From contig JBAOIR010000072.1 of the NCBI GenBank assembly GCA_037045585.1, positions 62,001 to 126,000 of the forward strand: a DNA stretch of 64,000 bases, in the 5' to 3' direction. This document shows positions 18,656 to 27,468 of the stretch, one piece after another. Made by a program: the position numbers and the translations under genes. Every line of letters begins with the position of its first letter. Within the stretch, counting starts at the first letter, position 1. Under the pieces are notes generated by a model, which saw nothing but the letters and a program-made list of their open reading frames with translations, searched no databases and was not told where the DNA came from. The stretch is from SSF14 sp037045585. Lineage in GTDB: Bacteria > Actinomycetota > Acidimicrobiia > Acidimicrobiales > Microtrichaceae.

Positions 18656-19288
18656 TCACCGGAATGGCGGCCCGCTCACCCACGACACGAGCGAGTGCCG
18701 AACCCCCGAACGCAGCGGCAGTACACGGTGGTACTCGAAGGAGGGGAAGACGACGGCGGTCCCCCGCCGGCGGCTCAGCTCGGTGAAGGCATCGAGCTGG
18801 TCGTCGTCGTAGTCGTCGGCCACCTCGAAGAACTGGATCTCGCCGCCCTCGTAGTCCTCGGGATCGGTCAGCTGGATCACGATCGACAACTTGCGGGTGG
18901 CGACCCCACCGTCGAGCCCGTCCTGGTGCCACGAGTAGAACGCACCGGGCTCGTCGTAGAACGTGAACTGGAGGTCCTCGCCGAATCCCGTCAGGTCGAA
19001 GCCGTACCGGCGGTTCGCCCGTTCGGCGATCTTGGCGAGCTTGTCGTACACCCACCAGCTGTCGTCGTCGGGCGCGATCCAGGCGGTTCGGGACCGGCGG
19101 ATGGACTCGTCGTTCACCTCGTCGCCGTCGGTGCCTTCGAGCCCGGCCGACTCGGCCCGCAGCTGCTCACCGAGCGCGACGATCCGGTCGCACTGGCGAG
19201 GGGTGAAGGCGTTCGGGTGCAGCTCGAACGCCTGGTACGGCGGAGGAACCGGGGTCCCGAGCAGGGGCCGACCGGTGAGCGGTTCCAA
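18656..19288 (-). CDS. PKHD-type 2-oxoglutarate/Fe(II) hydroxylase
   Basis: 210 residues. The iron-binding triad is visible as WHQDGLDGG (His, Asp) and YHRVLPLRSGVRHSLVSW (distal His, with Arg for 2-oxoglutarate). The N-terminal segment FELHPNAFTPRQCDRIV fits the prolyl-4-hydroxylase-like Fe2OG family known as PKHD hydroxylases. The only start before the domain in this frame is TTG 19288, so the exact N-terminus is uncertain. The substrate is unknown; bacterial members modify proteins or small molecules. The small lipoprotein gene lies upstream on the same strand. Confidence 0.82.
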   Translation of the reverse strand: MEPLTGRPLLGTPVPPPYQAFELHPNAFTPRQCDRIVALGEQLRAESAGLEGTDGDEVNDESIRRSRTAWIAPDDDSWWVYDKLAKIAERANRRYGFDLTGFGEDLQFTFYDEPGAFYSWHQDGLDGGVATRKLSIVIQLTDPEDYEGGEIQFFEVADDYDDDQLDAFTELSRRRGTAVVFPSFEYHRVLPLRSGVRHSLVSWVSGPPFR

Positions 19289-19324
19289 GGTGGTGCGGGG
19301 CGAGCGTCGGGCCGACGGCCGGGA

Positions 19325-19600
19325 CTACTCGGCCTCGGTGGTGGTGGGCTCGGCCTCGGTGGTCGTGGTCGTCTCGGCAGCGATCTTCGAGCCGGGGCCA
19401 TCGGGGCTGTAGAACAACGTCGTCGGGGGCGCCTCGGTCGTCGAGCTGGTGGTCGTCGGATCGGTGGCCGGGATCGCCGCGTCCTTGTCGCCCGTGATGC
19501 GCACCGGTGCGTTCGCATCGGGACGGGAGCAGCCGGCAAGGCCGACGGACACGGATGCCGCCAGCACGAGGGCGCAGATCTTCTTGCGGGGACCAGTCAT
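19325..19600 (-). CDS. Small Thr-rich lipoprotein
   Basis: 91 residues from ATG 19600, with GGAGAG about ten bases upstream. The signal peptide ICALVLAASVSVGLAGC ends in the lipobox LAGC. The mature part is low-complexity Thr/Glu/Ala (TTTTTEAEPTTTEAE) around a short core TLFYSPDGPGSKIA. It is probably a surface-attached unstructured protein. The function is unknown. Confidence 0.7.
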   Translation of the reverse strand: MTGPRKKICALVLAASVSVGLAGCSRPDANAPVRITGDKDAAIPATDPTTTSSTTEAPPTTLFYSPDGPGSKIAAETTTTTEAEPTTTEAE

Positions 19601-19688
19601 CGTTCGATTCTCTCCAGAGTCATCCGGTGCTCTCGGGGACCCGACACTCTGTCCCACGACGCTCGAGCCGAGCAATTCTGCCGCGCCG

Positions 19689-19743
19689 CCCGTTCTGTCC
19701 CGCGGATGGGTGCAGATCGCACGCCCTCGCGGGACAGACCGGG
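19689..19743. repeat. Intergenic inverted repeat D
   Basis: Hairpin with arms CCCGTTCTGTCCCGCG and CGCGGGACAGACCGGG plus a shorter inner stem. It shares the TTCTGT/ACAGA outer motif with the repeats at 9420, 22703 and 27469. It lies between two minus-strand genes and could end transcription of the operon that starts with the ALDH gene, if that transcript passes 19778. Confidence 0.55.
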
Positions 19744-19777
19744 CGCGTCACGGCGTGGGTCGTCACGACGTTGGTCG

Positions 19778-20290
19778 TCACGGCCGGTAGAAGGGATTCC
19801 AGATGCCCTGGTCGTCGGAGAGCACGTCGGCGACCGACGGGCGGTGGTGGCCGGCATTCTCGAGGGCGGCGTAGGTGGCCACCCGGTTGTTGAGGAACAC
19901 GACGTCGGAATGGGCGACCGTCGCGCCCGGGTCGACCCACACGGCGCAGATGAGGAGGGCCTCCTCCGCGACGTCGGTCGGAATGATGCCGGCCGAGACG
20001 GCCTCGACGACGCCCGCGGCGACCCCGGCCTGCGCCGCGCCCCATGTCACGTCGGCGTGGTCGCGGTTCGAGGTGGTCGCCTTGGAGACGAACAGGGTGA
20101 ACGGCTTCACGGGGAGCCCGGGGCGAGCCACGACCATGAAGGGCGCGTGCCCGGCGCTCGGCGTCGCGAGCGCCTGGACCCAGGCCTGGCCGACGGGGCT
20201 CGTGCGGTCGCCGAGCACGGCGTTGATGTGTGCCGCCGACGTGCCGCTGCCCTCGAACCCCTCGCCGATGAGCATGCCGGTCCAGCTCAC
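19778..20290 (-). CDS. Formaldehyde-activating enzyme (Fae) homologue
   Basis: 170 residues from GTG 20290, with GGAGGT five bases before it. The N-terminal half matches Fae closely in pattern: IGEGFEGSGTSAAHINAVLG with the catalytic-type His, GQAWVQALATPSAGHAPFMV, and PVKPFTLFVSKAT. The second half (GAAQAGVAAGVVEAVSAGII) also follows Fae. Fae condenses formaldehyde with tetrahydromethanopterin; homologues without that cofactor may act as formaldehyde sensors or scavengers. No H4MPT genes are in the window. It is the last gene of an operon with a 2-oxoglutarate oxygenase and an ALDH. Confidence 0.8.
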   Translation of the reverse strand: MSWTGMLIGEGFEGSGTSAAHINAVLGDRTSPVGQAWVQALATPSAGHAPFMVVARPGLPVKPFTLFVSKATTSNRDHADVTWGAAQAGVAAGVVEAVSAGIIPTDVAEEALLICAVWVDPGATVAHSDVVFLNNRVATYAALENAGHHRPSVADVLSDDQGIWNPFYRP

Positions 20291-20309
20291 GGCCGACCTC
20301 CGTTCCTCG

Positions 20310-21176
20310 TCATTGCTGTTGTCCTCCGTTGGATCGAACACCGGGCCCGGCGACGGTCTCGGGCGACCTGCCGTACCGCACGAGCTTCAACAGTTCACTC
20401 GAATCGGTACCGGGAACGGTGTCGTACGCGAGCAACGCCACGTGGCGGGGAACGTCACCCTCGATCTTGGTGACCCGGTGCAACGAATTGCGACCCTCGA
20501 ACAACATGAGCGTGCCGGGAGTCATGGGCACGCTGCTGACCCGCGAACGATCTCCGGCGAGCACGGCCGACACCTCGTCGTACGCATCGTCCTCGGCGCT
20601 GCGCAGGCGGGCCACGCTCTCGAAGTCACCGCCGCCGGAGCTCGACTGCAGGGCGATCGACACTACGAAGTCGGTTTGGTCGAAGTGCCATCCCAGCTCG
20701 TCGCCGGCGCTCATGGCGGCGATGTTGAGCGCGCCGAACGGGTCGGCGTAGTGGTACAACGCGGGGCGGTCGAGCATGCGGCGGATCATCTCGGTGAACC
20801 GTGGCCACTCGTACAGCACGCGGAGCAACGAGTCGGCTCCGATGAGGTCGTAGGCGACGGCCGTCAGCGAGTTGTCGACGAGGGCGCGACGCGGGTGGCC
20901 CTCGGGGAACGACTCGTCGGGCAACCCGAGATACGGGGTGCCCTGGACGAGGGAATGGTGGCCGAGCGGGGCCAGACGGTCCGCTTCGGCGCACATCGTC
21001 GCAACCGCCTCGGGGCGGACGAACCCCGGGAGGATCGCCACGCCGTCGGCGGCGAGATCGGCGCGGGCGGCCAGGATCCACGGGTAGCAGTCGCTGTCGC
21101 CGAACGGATACGCGTCGGTGTCGACCACCGACGCCGGATCGGCCGCTGTCGGCAGTGTCATCATCGATCGGCTCAT
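20310..21176 (-). CDS. 2-oxoglutarate/Fe(II) oxygenase (ArpA/HalD-like)
   Basis: 288 residues from ATG 21176, seven bases after the ALDH stop. The metal site is in LGWHFDQTDFVVSIALQ (HxD: His and Asp), with a distal His and a 2-oxoglutarate Arg in FEGRNSLHRVTKIEGD and PRHVALLAYD. The overall pattern resembles the family that includes Streptomyces ArpA and the HalD/BesD halogenases. Those halogenases replace the Asp by Gly, whereas here the Asp is kept, so hydroxylation or demethylation is expected. The adjacent Fae homologue suggests that formaldehyde may be released; this is inference. Confidence 0.78.
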   Translation of the reverse strand: MSRSMMTLPTAADPASVVDTDAYPFGDSDCYPWILAARADLAADGVAILPGFVRPEAVATMCAEADRLAPLGHHSLVQGTPYLGLPDESFPEGHPRRALVDNSLTAVAYDLIGADSLLRVLYEWPRFTEMIRRMLDRPALYHYADPFGALNIAAMSAGDELGWHFDQTDFVVSIALQSSSGGGDFESVARLRSAEDDAYDEVSAVLAGDRSRVSSVPMTPGTLMLFEGRNSLHRVTKIEGDVPRHVALLAYDTVPGTDSSELLKLVRYGRSPETVAGPGVRSNGGQQQ

Positions 21177-21183
21177 GTGGCCC

Positions 21184-22644
21184 TCAGTCTTGGGAGTAGA
21201 AGACGTTCTTGACCTCGGTGTAGTGGTCCATCGCCGCCATGCCGAGCTCGCGGCCCATGCCAGAACGCTTGAAGCCGCCGAACGGCGCCTCGGTGCGTAC
21301 GCTACGCGTCGAGTTGACCGAAATGACACCGGTCCGCACGGCGCGGGTCACCCGGATGGAGCGCCCGAGGTCGTTGGTCCACAACGAGCCCGACAAGCCG
21401 TAGGGGCTGTCGTTGGCGATGCGGATGGCGTCGGCCTCGGTGTCGAAGGGGATCATCGAGGCGACCGGGCCGAAGATCTCCTCCTGGGCGACACGCATGG
21501 AGTTGTCGACGTCGGCGAGGACGGCCGGCGTGAGGTACCAACCGGGGCCGCTCGCCTCGCCGCCGCACAGCCGGTTCGCGCCCTCGGCGGCACCGATCGC
21601 CAGGTAGTCGAGGCTGGTCTGACGCTGCCCCTCCGAGATCATCGGGCCGAGCTGGGTCGACTCGTCGAGGGGGTCGCCCGTCACGAGGCCCTCGGTCACC
21701 TTCACGAAGCCCTCGACGAACTGGTCGTACACGCTGCGGTGGACGATGAACCGGCTGCGGGCGCAGCAGTCCTGGCCGGTGTTGTCGAACACCGACATGG
21801 GAGTCGCGGCGATCGCCGCCTCGATGTCGGCGTCCTCGAACACGATGCACGCCGACTTGCCGCCGAGCTCGAGCGACAGCCGGGTGATGTTGTCGCTCGA
21901 TCGACGCATGATCTGCGCGCCCGTCGAGCTGTCGCCGGTGAAGCTGAGCTTGGCGACGCGGGGGTCGCCGGCCAGCTTGTCGCCCACCGATGCCCCGGGC
22001 CCGGGGATGACCGAGATGCACCCGCCGGGCACCCCGGCGTCGAGCAGCACGTCGGCGAGCATCAGCGCCGTGATCGGGGTGAGGGTGGCGGGCTTGATGA
22101 CCACGGGGTTGCCACACGCCAGGGCGGGGGCCACCTTCCAGGTCGTGATGAGCAGCGGGAAGTTCCACGGGACGATGAGGCCGCACACGCCCACCGGCTC
22201 ACGGAGGACGACGTCGAGGCCGTTGTCCTGCACGGGGATGGTGTGGCCGTAGTGCTTGTTGGCGGCGCCGGCGAAGTACTCGAACACGTCGGCGGCGGCG
22301 TTGGCCTCCCAGCGGGAGTTGCCGATCGGGTGGCCGCTGTTGCGGGACTCGGCGATCGCAAAGTCCTCGGCCCGCTCGCGGAGCAACTGGCTGACCTTGA
22401 GGAGCACCTTGCCGCGGGCGGTGGCGTTGGTGGTGCGCCAGGTGCCCTCCTCGAACTCGGCGACCGCGGCGTTCAGCGCCCGGTCGACGTCGACGCTGCC
22501 CGCCTGGGCGACGGTGGCAAGCGCCGCACCGGTCGACGGTTCGTAGGCGGTGAACGTGGTGCCCTCCGCTGCGGGCACCTTCTCGCCGGCGATCACGAGG
22601 TCGTAGGAGCTGGCGAGGGGCTGGTGAAGGGGGGCTGACGACAT
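21184..22644 (-). CDS. Aldehyde dehydrogenase, AldC (Rv2858c)-like
   Basis: 486 residues, intact. Motifs: cofactor site IVPWNFPLLITTWKVAPALA, catalytic Glu in LSLELGGKSACIVFEDAD, nucleophile Cys in NTGQDCCARSRFIVHR, and EEIFGPVASMIPFDTEAD. ATG 22644 is chosen by family length. With the SDR at 22785, the GlnA4-type ligase at 25340 and the amidotransferase at 26702 it matches the content of the mycobacterial Rv2857c-Rv2860c cluster. It would oxidise a gamma-glutamylated amino aldehyde made from a polyamine or ethanolamine. It is the first gene of an operon with the 2-oxoglutarate oxygenase and the Fae homologue. Confidence 0.87.
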   Translation of the reverse strand: MSSAPLHQPLASSYDLVIAGEKVPAAEGTTFTAYEPSTGAALATVAQAGSVDVDRALNAAVAEFEEGTWRTTNATARGKVLLKVSQLLRERAEDFAIAESRNSGHPIGNSRWEANAAADVFEYFAGAANKHYGHTIPVQDNGLDVVLREPVGVCGLIVPWNFPLLITTWKVAPALACGNPVVIKPATLTPITALMLADVLLDAGVPGGCISVIPGPGASVGDKLAGDPRVAKLSFTGDSSTGAQIMRRSSDNITRLSLELGGKSACIVFEDADIEAAIAATPMSVFDNTGQDCCARSRFIVHRSVYDQFVEGFVKVTEGLVTGDPLDESTQLGPMISEGQRQTSLDYLAIGAAEGANRLCGGEASGPGWYLTPAVLADVDNSMRVAQEEIFGPVASMIPFDTEADAIRIANDSPYGLSGSLWTNDLGRSIRVTRAVRTGVISVNSTRSVRTEAPFGGFKRSGMGRELGMAAMDHYTEVKNVFYSQD

Positions 22645-22702
22645 GGCCGGATCGTACCCCCGGCCCATAGTGTGTCGCCGCAACGGAAGTTCATCGCCCC
22701 CA

Positions 22703-22758
22703 GGGGTTTTGTAGTGCGAGGAGCGACGCGAGCGTCGTCCCTCGCAGCACAGAACCCC
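22703..22758. repeat. Intergenic inverted repeat A (GGGGTTTTGT...)
   Basis: A stem of about 26 bp with loop CGAG. The outer arms are GGGGTTTTGT and ACAGAACCCC; the inner arms are GCGAGG-AGCGACG and CGTCGTC-CCTCGC. It is very similar to the repeat at 27469. It lies in the divergent promoter region between the ALDH and SDR genes, so regulation or mobility is as likely as termination. Confidence 0.7.
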
Positions 22759-22784
22759 GACGTCACCCCCTCAGGAGCACAGCA

Positions 22785-23561
22785 ATGGGTCGCCTCGACG
22801 ACAAGATCGCCATCATCACGGGCGGCGGCGCCGGCATGGGCCGCATCGCCTGCCAGCGGTTCGCCGCCGAGGGCGCCAAGGTCGTCGTCGCCGACAACAA
22901 CGCCGACGGCGCCGCCGAGACGGTCGAGGCGATCACCGCTGCCGGTGGCACCGCGCTCCCCGCGACCGTCGACGTCCGCGACGCCGGCCAGGTCGAGGCC
23001 ATGGTCAGGATCGCCGTCGACAACTGGGGCGGCCTCGACATCTTGTACAACAACGCCGGTGTCTCCCCCGGCGACGACGACACCCCGCTCAACACGAGCG
23101 AGGAGACCTGGCAGTTCACGTTCGACGTCAACGTCAAGGGCCTGTTCCTCTGCAACAAGTACGGCATCCAGGCCATGCTCGACTCCGGCGGCGGTTCCAT
23201 CGTCAACGTCGCCAGCTTCGTCGCTCACATGGGCGCCGCCACCCCGCAGATCGCCTACACGTCGTCCAAGGGCGCCGTGCTGGCCATGACCCAGGAGATC
23301 GCGGCGATCTACGCCCGCCAGGGCATCCGGGCCAACTCGCTGTGCCCCGGGCCGGTGCTCACCCCGCTGCTCGCCAAGTTCCTGTCCGACGAGGAGAAGC
23401 GCCAGCGCCGCCTCGTCCACATCCCGATGGGTCGCTTCGGCGAGGCCGAGGAGATGGTCAACGGTGCGCTGTTCCTTGCCAGCGATGAGTCGTCGTACAT
23501 GACCGGCCAGTCGCTCCTCATCGACGGCGGCATCACGAAGACCTACACCACGCCACTCTGA
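22785..23561 (+). CDS. Short-chain dehydrogenase/reductase (Rv2857c-like)
   Basis: 258 residues, preceded by AGGAG. Classical SDR signatures: TGGGAGMGR for NAD(P), NNAG in ILYNNAGVSPG, catalytic Ser in NVASFVAHMG, YxxxK in AYTSSKGAV, and PG in NSLCPGPVLTPL. It is divergent from the AldC-like gene and likely acts in the same amine or aldehyde pathway. The exact substrate is unknown. Asp in VVVADNN after the second strand suggests NAD rather than NADP. Confidence 0.88.
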   Translation: MGRLDDKIAIITGGGAGMGRIACQRFAAEGAKVVVADNNADGAAETVEAITAAGGTALPATVDVRDAGQVEAMVRIAVDNWGGLDILYNNAGVSPGDDDTPLNTSEETWQFTFDVNVKGLFLCNKYGIQAMLDSGGGSIVNVASFVAHMGAATPQIAYTSSKGAVLAMTQEIAAIYARQGIRANSLCPGPVLTPLLAKFLSDEEKRQRRLVHIPMGRFGEAEEMVNGALFLASDESSYMTGQSLLIDGGITKTYTTPL

Positions 23562-23783
23562 GCGGGGCGGTCGCGGATTCCGGTCGTCGCTGGGCCCGGG
23601 GACGACCGACTTCGTGGCGGGCATACGCACGCAGCACTGTTGACACGTCAGATGGGATCGCACCGGGTGCGTCTGGCCTCGCCGCGGGGACGGGCGCTTC
23701 GCGGCGCCCCCTGGCCATCGGTGGTCTCAATCCCGGGGGGGCCTGGGGTTGGAGAAGCGTGTGTGCGATGTCACGATGGGTCG

Positions 23784-24246
23784 GTGCGCCGGTGTTTGCC
23801 AATCCTCACGGCCGTTCTGATCGTCGGAGCCTGGGGTGCCGTCCTGCGACCTGCGCCGCTGGCACCCGTTGTCGCATCACCATTCCAGAACGTGCAGGCA
23901 GCGGAAGACTTCGCCTGCCAGCTCCGACCGCTGACCGCGCCCAAGGGGGATCGAAACGGTGAGATTGCGTCGTCGGTCGACCGCACCGAATTCGCCGTGC
24001 TCGTATCGGGGAACGCGGTGCAGATTCTGGGCTGTATCGATTGGCGGGCATCAGGAGTACCTGATCGCACCGTCTGACGATCAGACCGCTGTCATCGCCA
24101 CGCTCACAAGCCTCCTTCATTGGCCGAGCGACCTCCCTGCTGCGATCAAACGCCAGGACTCCGGCGTCCTGGGAATGAGCCGGTGGCACTACCAGTCGAG
24201 CGGATACCTCCTCATCGAAGTCGCCGACTCGGCCCGAGTTACCTGA
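23784..24246 (+). CDS. Putative secreted hypothetical protein, one frame break
   Basis: About 154 residues if the frames are joined near 24045. GTG 23784 gives MRRCLPILTAVLIVGAWGAV, a signal peptide or anchor, then AEDFACQLRPLTAPKGDRNG and VLVSGNAVQILGCIDW, and after the break GGHQEYLIAPSDDQTAVIAT to LLIEVADSARVT. Two Cys could pair outside the cell. No family is recognised. Base composition is slightly lower in G+C than in neighbours. The start is uncertain: a GTG seven codons upstream is in frame. Confidence 0.5.
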
Positions 24247-24497
24247 GCGGCCTGATCAGCAACAGCGGAAGGTCCGCGACTTTCCGACACAGACGCCTGG
24301 CCGACGGCGCGATCTCGATCCGTGCCAGAAGTGACCCGAAACGTCGCTTCCAGCACGAATTCCCCGGGCCGTCTCATGCCTCATTCCCGCACGGTTGGCT
24401 GGCCGAGTGAGCGTTCCGTACTCCATGCAGAACGTGACGTCCGCCGACACATCTGGCATGGATTTCGCACGCTCGTCGTGCGCGGGGACCACACCGC

Positions 24498-25211
24498 TCA
24501 ACTTCTCGTGAGGACCAGCTTGAATTCGATGGTGCCGGCGTCGCGCACCGTGACCAGGCCGGGGATCTTCGGGGGGTCGATACCGAAGTCGGCGAGCTGC
24601 ACCTCGATCTTGCCGACGACGGTGATCGTGTCGCCATCGGCCACGGCGTCGATGGTCGCGATCGCAGGCTGCTCGGTGCCCCGCAGTTCGAGCGTGCCGG
24701 CCACCTCCACCGACGTGGGCGCCGTCGCGGACGGTGAGCCCGGAATCGCCACGGCGTCGGCCTGACGGAAGGTCGCCGTCGGGAACTCCGACGTCTTCAT
24801 GATGGTGTCCCGGAAGGCCGTGTCCCGCAGCGGTTGGTCCGAGGCGACCGACGCCAGGTCGACGACCACCTCGGTCGCGGTCAACTCTCCACCCGCCAGT
24901 GTGACCGAGCCCTCGACGGTGCTCGTGCGCCCGGTGACGGTCGTCTCGCCCATGGGCGTGTCCTCGACGATCCGGTACCCCGCCTCCGACGTCGGGCCGA
25001 CCGTCCACGTGCCTGACAGCGCCGCGAGGTCGTCCGCTGCCTCGTCGTCCACAGCGTCGTCGGCGCCGCCCGGATCCGCCGTCGAACCCGTCGTCGCCGA
25101 GTCGAGGGTGAACTCCTCGTCCGCCTCCGAGGAGAACACGTTGTCGTACACGAGGTACCCGCCCAGACCGACGACGACGAGCAGAGCTACGAGGATGATC
25201 GGCTTCTTCAT
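24498..25211 (-). CDS. Membrane-anchored YceI-like lipid-binding protein
   Basis: 237 residues. An N-terminal membrane anchor (PIILVALLVVVGLGGYLVY) is followed by an acidic linker and a YceI-like domain from about residue 68: GTWTVGPTSEAGYRI, TGRTSTVEGSVTLAGG, DTAFRDTIMKTSEFPTATF, VAGTLELRG, VQLADFGIDPPKIPG. The YceI fold is a lipocalin-like barrel that binds isoprenoid or fatty lipids outside the cytoplasm. It stands alone between a secreted hypothetical and the GlnA4-type gene, facing away from the latter. Confidence 0.85.
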   Translation of the reverse strand: MKKPIILVALLVVVGLGGYLVYDNVFSSEADEEFTLDSATTGSTADPGGADDAVDDEAADDLAALSGTWTVGPTSEAGYRIVEDTPMGETTVTGRTSTVEGSVTLAGGELTATEVVVDLASVASDQPLRDTAFRDTIMKTSEFPTATFRQADAVAIPGSPSATAPTSVEVAGTLELRGTEQPAIATIDAVADGDTITVVGKIEVQLADFGIDPPKIPGLVTVRDAGTIEFKLVLTRS

Positions 25212-25339
25212 GCCGAGAAGCTAGGGCCACTGCGGGCACCACCTGACCGGGCGGCCGATCGGGCCGCCCCGGGCCGCTACATTCTGCGGTCACCGGCTGC
25301 GACGCCTGCGAGGCACGTCGCCACGAGAAGGACTCCGCC

Positions 25340-26698
25340 ATGCTCACGATCGACCGGCTCCGCGAACTGCACGACCTCGGCGAGATCGACACGGTCCTCG
25401 TGGTGTTCCCCGACATGCAGGGCCGCTTCATGGGCAAGCGCGTGATCAGCTCGTTCTTCCTCTCCGAGGTCCACAACAACGGTGGCGCGATCGAGGCCTG
25501 CGACTACCTGCTGGCCGTCGACGTCGACATGAAGGTGCTCGACGGCTTCCGGTTCACGAGCTGGGAGACGGGCTACGGCGACTTCGTGTGCCGCCCCGAC
25601 CTGTCGACGCTCCACCTGGTGCCGTGGCTCGAGAAGACGGCCCTCGTCATCGGCGACCTCGTCGACCACGACGGCGCCCCCATCGAGGTGTCGCCCCGGG
25701 CGATCCTGCAACGGCAACTCGGCCTCGCCGCCGATCAGGGCTACACCGTCAAGGCCGGCACCGAGCTCGAGTTCTTCCTCTTCCAGGAGTCCATGGAGCA
25801 GGCGTGGAAGCAGGACTTCAAGGGCCTCACGCCCTCCAGTCCGTACGTCATCGACTACCACATCCTCCAGACGTCGAAGGACGAGTGGCTGATCCGCAAG
25901 ATCCGCAACGACATGGCAGCGGCGGGCATCCCGGTGGAGAACTCCAAGGGCGAGGCCGGCCTCGGCCAGCACGAGCTGAACCTCCGGTATGCCGAGGCCT
26001 TGGTGATGGCCGACAACCACACCATCTACAAGAACGGCGCCAAGGAGATCGCGGCACTGGCGGGCAAGGCCATCACATTCATGGCCAAGCACCACATCGA
26101 CGAGGTCGGCAGCTCGTGCCACATCCACTCGTCGTTGTGGGACACGGCGACCGATCGGTCGCTGATGCCCGACGAGTCCGGCCACGGCCTGAGCGACACC
26201 TTCCGCTGGTACCTCGGCGGGCTGCTCGCCACCGCCGCGGAGTTCGCCCTGTGCTGGGCACCGTTCGTCAACAGCTACAAGCGCTACCAGCCCGGGTCGT
26301 GGGCGCCCACCGCCATCGGCTGGGGCACCGACAACCGCACGCTCGGGTTCCGCGTCGTGGGCCACGGCCAGGGCATGCGGGTCGAGAGCCGGGTGCCCGG
26401 CGCGGACTGCAACCCGTACATCGCGCTCGCCGCCACCGTCGCCGGCGGGCTCTACGGCATCGAGAACAAGATCGAACCCGGCGACGTGTTTGCCGGCAAC
26501 GGCTACGAGTCCGACCTGCCTCGCATCCCCCACACGCTCGTCGATGCCATCGCCGCGTGGGAGAACTCGGAGATCGCCAAGGCCGCGTTCGGCGACGACG
26601 TCCACTTCCACCTGCTGCACATGGCCCGCCAGGAATGGCTCGAGTTCAACAACCACGTCACCGACTGGGAGCTCCGCCGCAACTTCGAACGGCTGTAG
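25340..26698 (+). CDS. Glutamine synthetase-like gamma-glutamyl-amine ligase (GlnA4/PuuA type)
   Basis: 452 residues. The active-site strings of the GS fold are present: KAGTELEFFLFQE (metal Glu), GEAGLGQHELNLRYAEAL (metal Glu), KAITFMAKHHIDEVGSSCHIHSSL (ATP/substrate His), and RVESRVPGADCNPYIALAA (C-terminal Arg). Length and sequence fit the non-ammonia ligases that glutamylate putrescine (PuuA) or monoethanolamine (Streptomyces GlnA4). The next gene begins three bases after the stop and encodes the hydrolase that removes the gamma-glutamyl group, as in Rv2859c-Rv2860c. Which amine is used cannot be told. Confidence 0.87.
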   Translation: MLTIDRLRELHDLGEIDTVLVVFPDMQGRFMGKRVISSFFLSEVHNNGGAIEACDYLLAVDVDMKVLDGFRFTSWETGYGDFVCRPDLSTLHLVPWLEKTALVIGDLVDHDGAPIEVSPRAILQRQLGLAADQGYTVKAGTELEFFLFQESMEQAWKQDFKGLTPSSPYVIDYHILQTSKDEWLIRKIRNDMAAAGIPVENSKGEAGLGQHELNLRYAEALVMADNHTIYKNGAKEIAALAGKAITFMAKHHIDEVGSSCHIHSSLWDTATDRSLMPDESGHGLSDTFRWYLGGLLATAAEFALCWAPFVNSYKRYQPGSWAPTAIGWGTDNRTLGFRVVGHGQGMRVESRVPGADCNPYIALAATVAGGLYGIENKIEPGDVFAGNGYESDLPRIPHTLVDAIAAWENSEIAKAAFGDDVHFHLLHMARQEWLEFNNHVTDWELRRNFERL

Positions 26699-26701
26699 GC
26701 C

Positions 26702-27463
26702 ATGAGACGACCCCTCATCGCCATCACCTGCCAGCGCTACCCGGCCGGCAAGCTCTACAAGCTGGAGCCGGCGTTCGCCGTCATCAGCGACTACGTCGAT
26801 GCGGTGTGGAGGGCCGGCGGCATGCCGATGCCGGTCTTCCCCGTTCCGGGGACCGACGCCGACGGTGGCGGCACTGCGTCGAGCAACGCCACGGTCGTGC
26901 TCGACCAGGTCGACGGGGTCATCGCCATCGGCGGTCTCGACGTCGACCCCGCCCGGTACGGCCAGGAGCCCCACGAGACCACGTTGCCGGCATCGGTCGA
27001 TCAGGAAGATTTCGAGGTCGCGATGATCGAGGGCGCCCTCGACCGCGGCACTCCCCTCTTGGCCATCTGCCGGGGCACACAGCTCCTCAACGTGGCGCTC
27101 GACGGCACCCTCCATCAGCACATCACCGGCCGCGACGGGCTCCAGGCGCACGGTGTCCCCAACGGCGGCGGGGGAACGACGAACGACTATCTCCTCGACG
27201 AGGGGTCACTGGTCGCCGAGGTCATGGGCGGCGTGACGGCGGCGGGTCGCTGTCACCACCATCAAGCGGTCGACGAGGTCGCTCCCGGCCTCATCGTGAC
27301 CGGCCGAACCGCTGACGGCACCGTCGAGGTGCTGGAGCTGGCCGACGCAGCGTCCTGGATGCTGGCGGTGCAGTGGCACCCCGAGGAGACGGCGGCGAGC
27401 GACGCTCAGAACCAGGCGCTCTTCGACGCCCTGGTCGCCGAGGCCGCCGCCCGAAACGCGTGA
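26702..27463 (+). CDS. Class I amidotransferase-like gamma-glutamyl hydrolase (PuuD/Rv2859c type)
   Basis: 253 residues. The nucleophile elbow is LLAICRGTQLLNVALDG (Cys) and the His/Glu pair is in AVQWHPEETA. VDGVIAIGGLDVDPARYG is typical of PuuD. The enzyme frees glutamate from gamma-glutamyl-GABA or a related product after the ligase and aldehyde dehydrogenase have acted. It is cotranscribed with the GlnA4-type gene, with only GCC between stop and start. The strong inverted repeat at 27469 lies six bases after its stop and probably ends the transcript. Confidence 0.88.
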   Translation: MRRPLIAITCQRYPAGKLYKLEPAFAVISDYVDAVWRAGGMPMPVFPVPGTDADGGGTASSNATVVLDQVDGVIAIGGLDVDPARYGQEPHETTLPASVDQEDFEVAMIEGALDRGTPLLAICRGTQLLNVALDGTLHQHITGRDGLQAHGVPNGGGGTTNDYLLDEGSLVAEVMGGVTAAGRCHHHQAVDEVAPGLIVTGRTADGTVEVLELADAASWMLAVQWHPEETAASDAQNQALFDALVAEAAARNA

Positions 27464-27468
27464 ACCTC

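Noticed and set aside
20310..21176. Halogenase assignment for the ArpA/HalD-like oxygenase
   Set aside because: The iron-binding Asp is kept in WHFDQ; halogenases of this group have Gly or Ala there.
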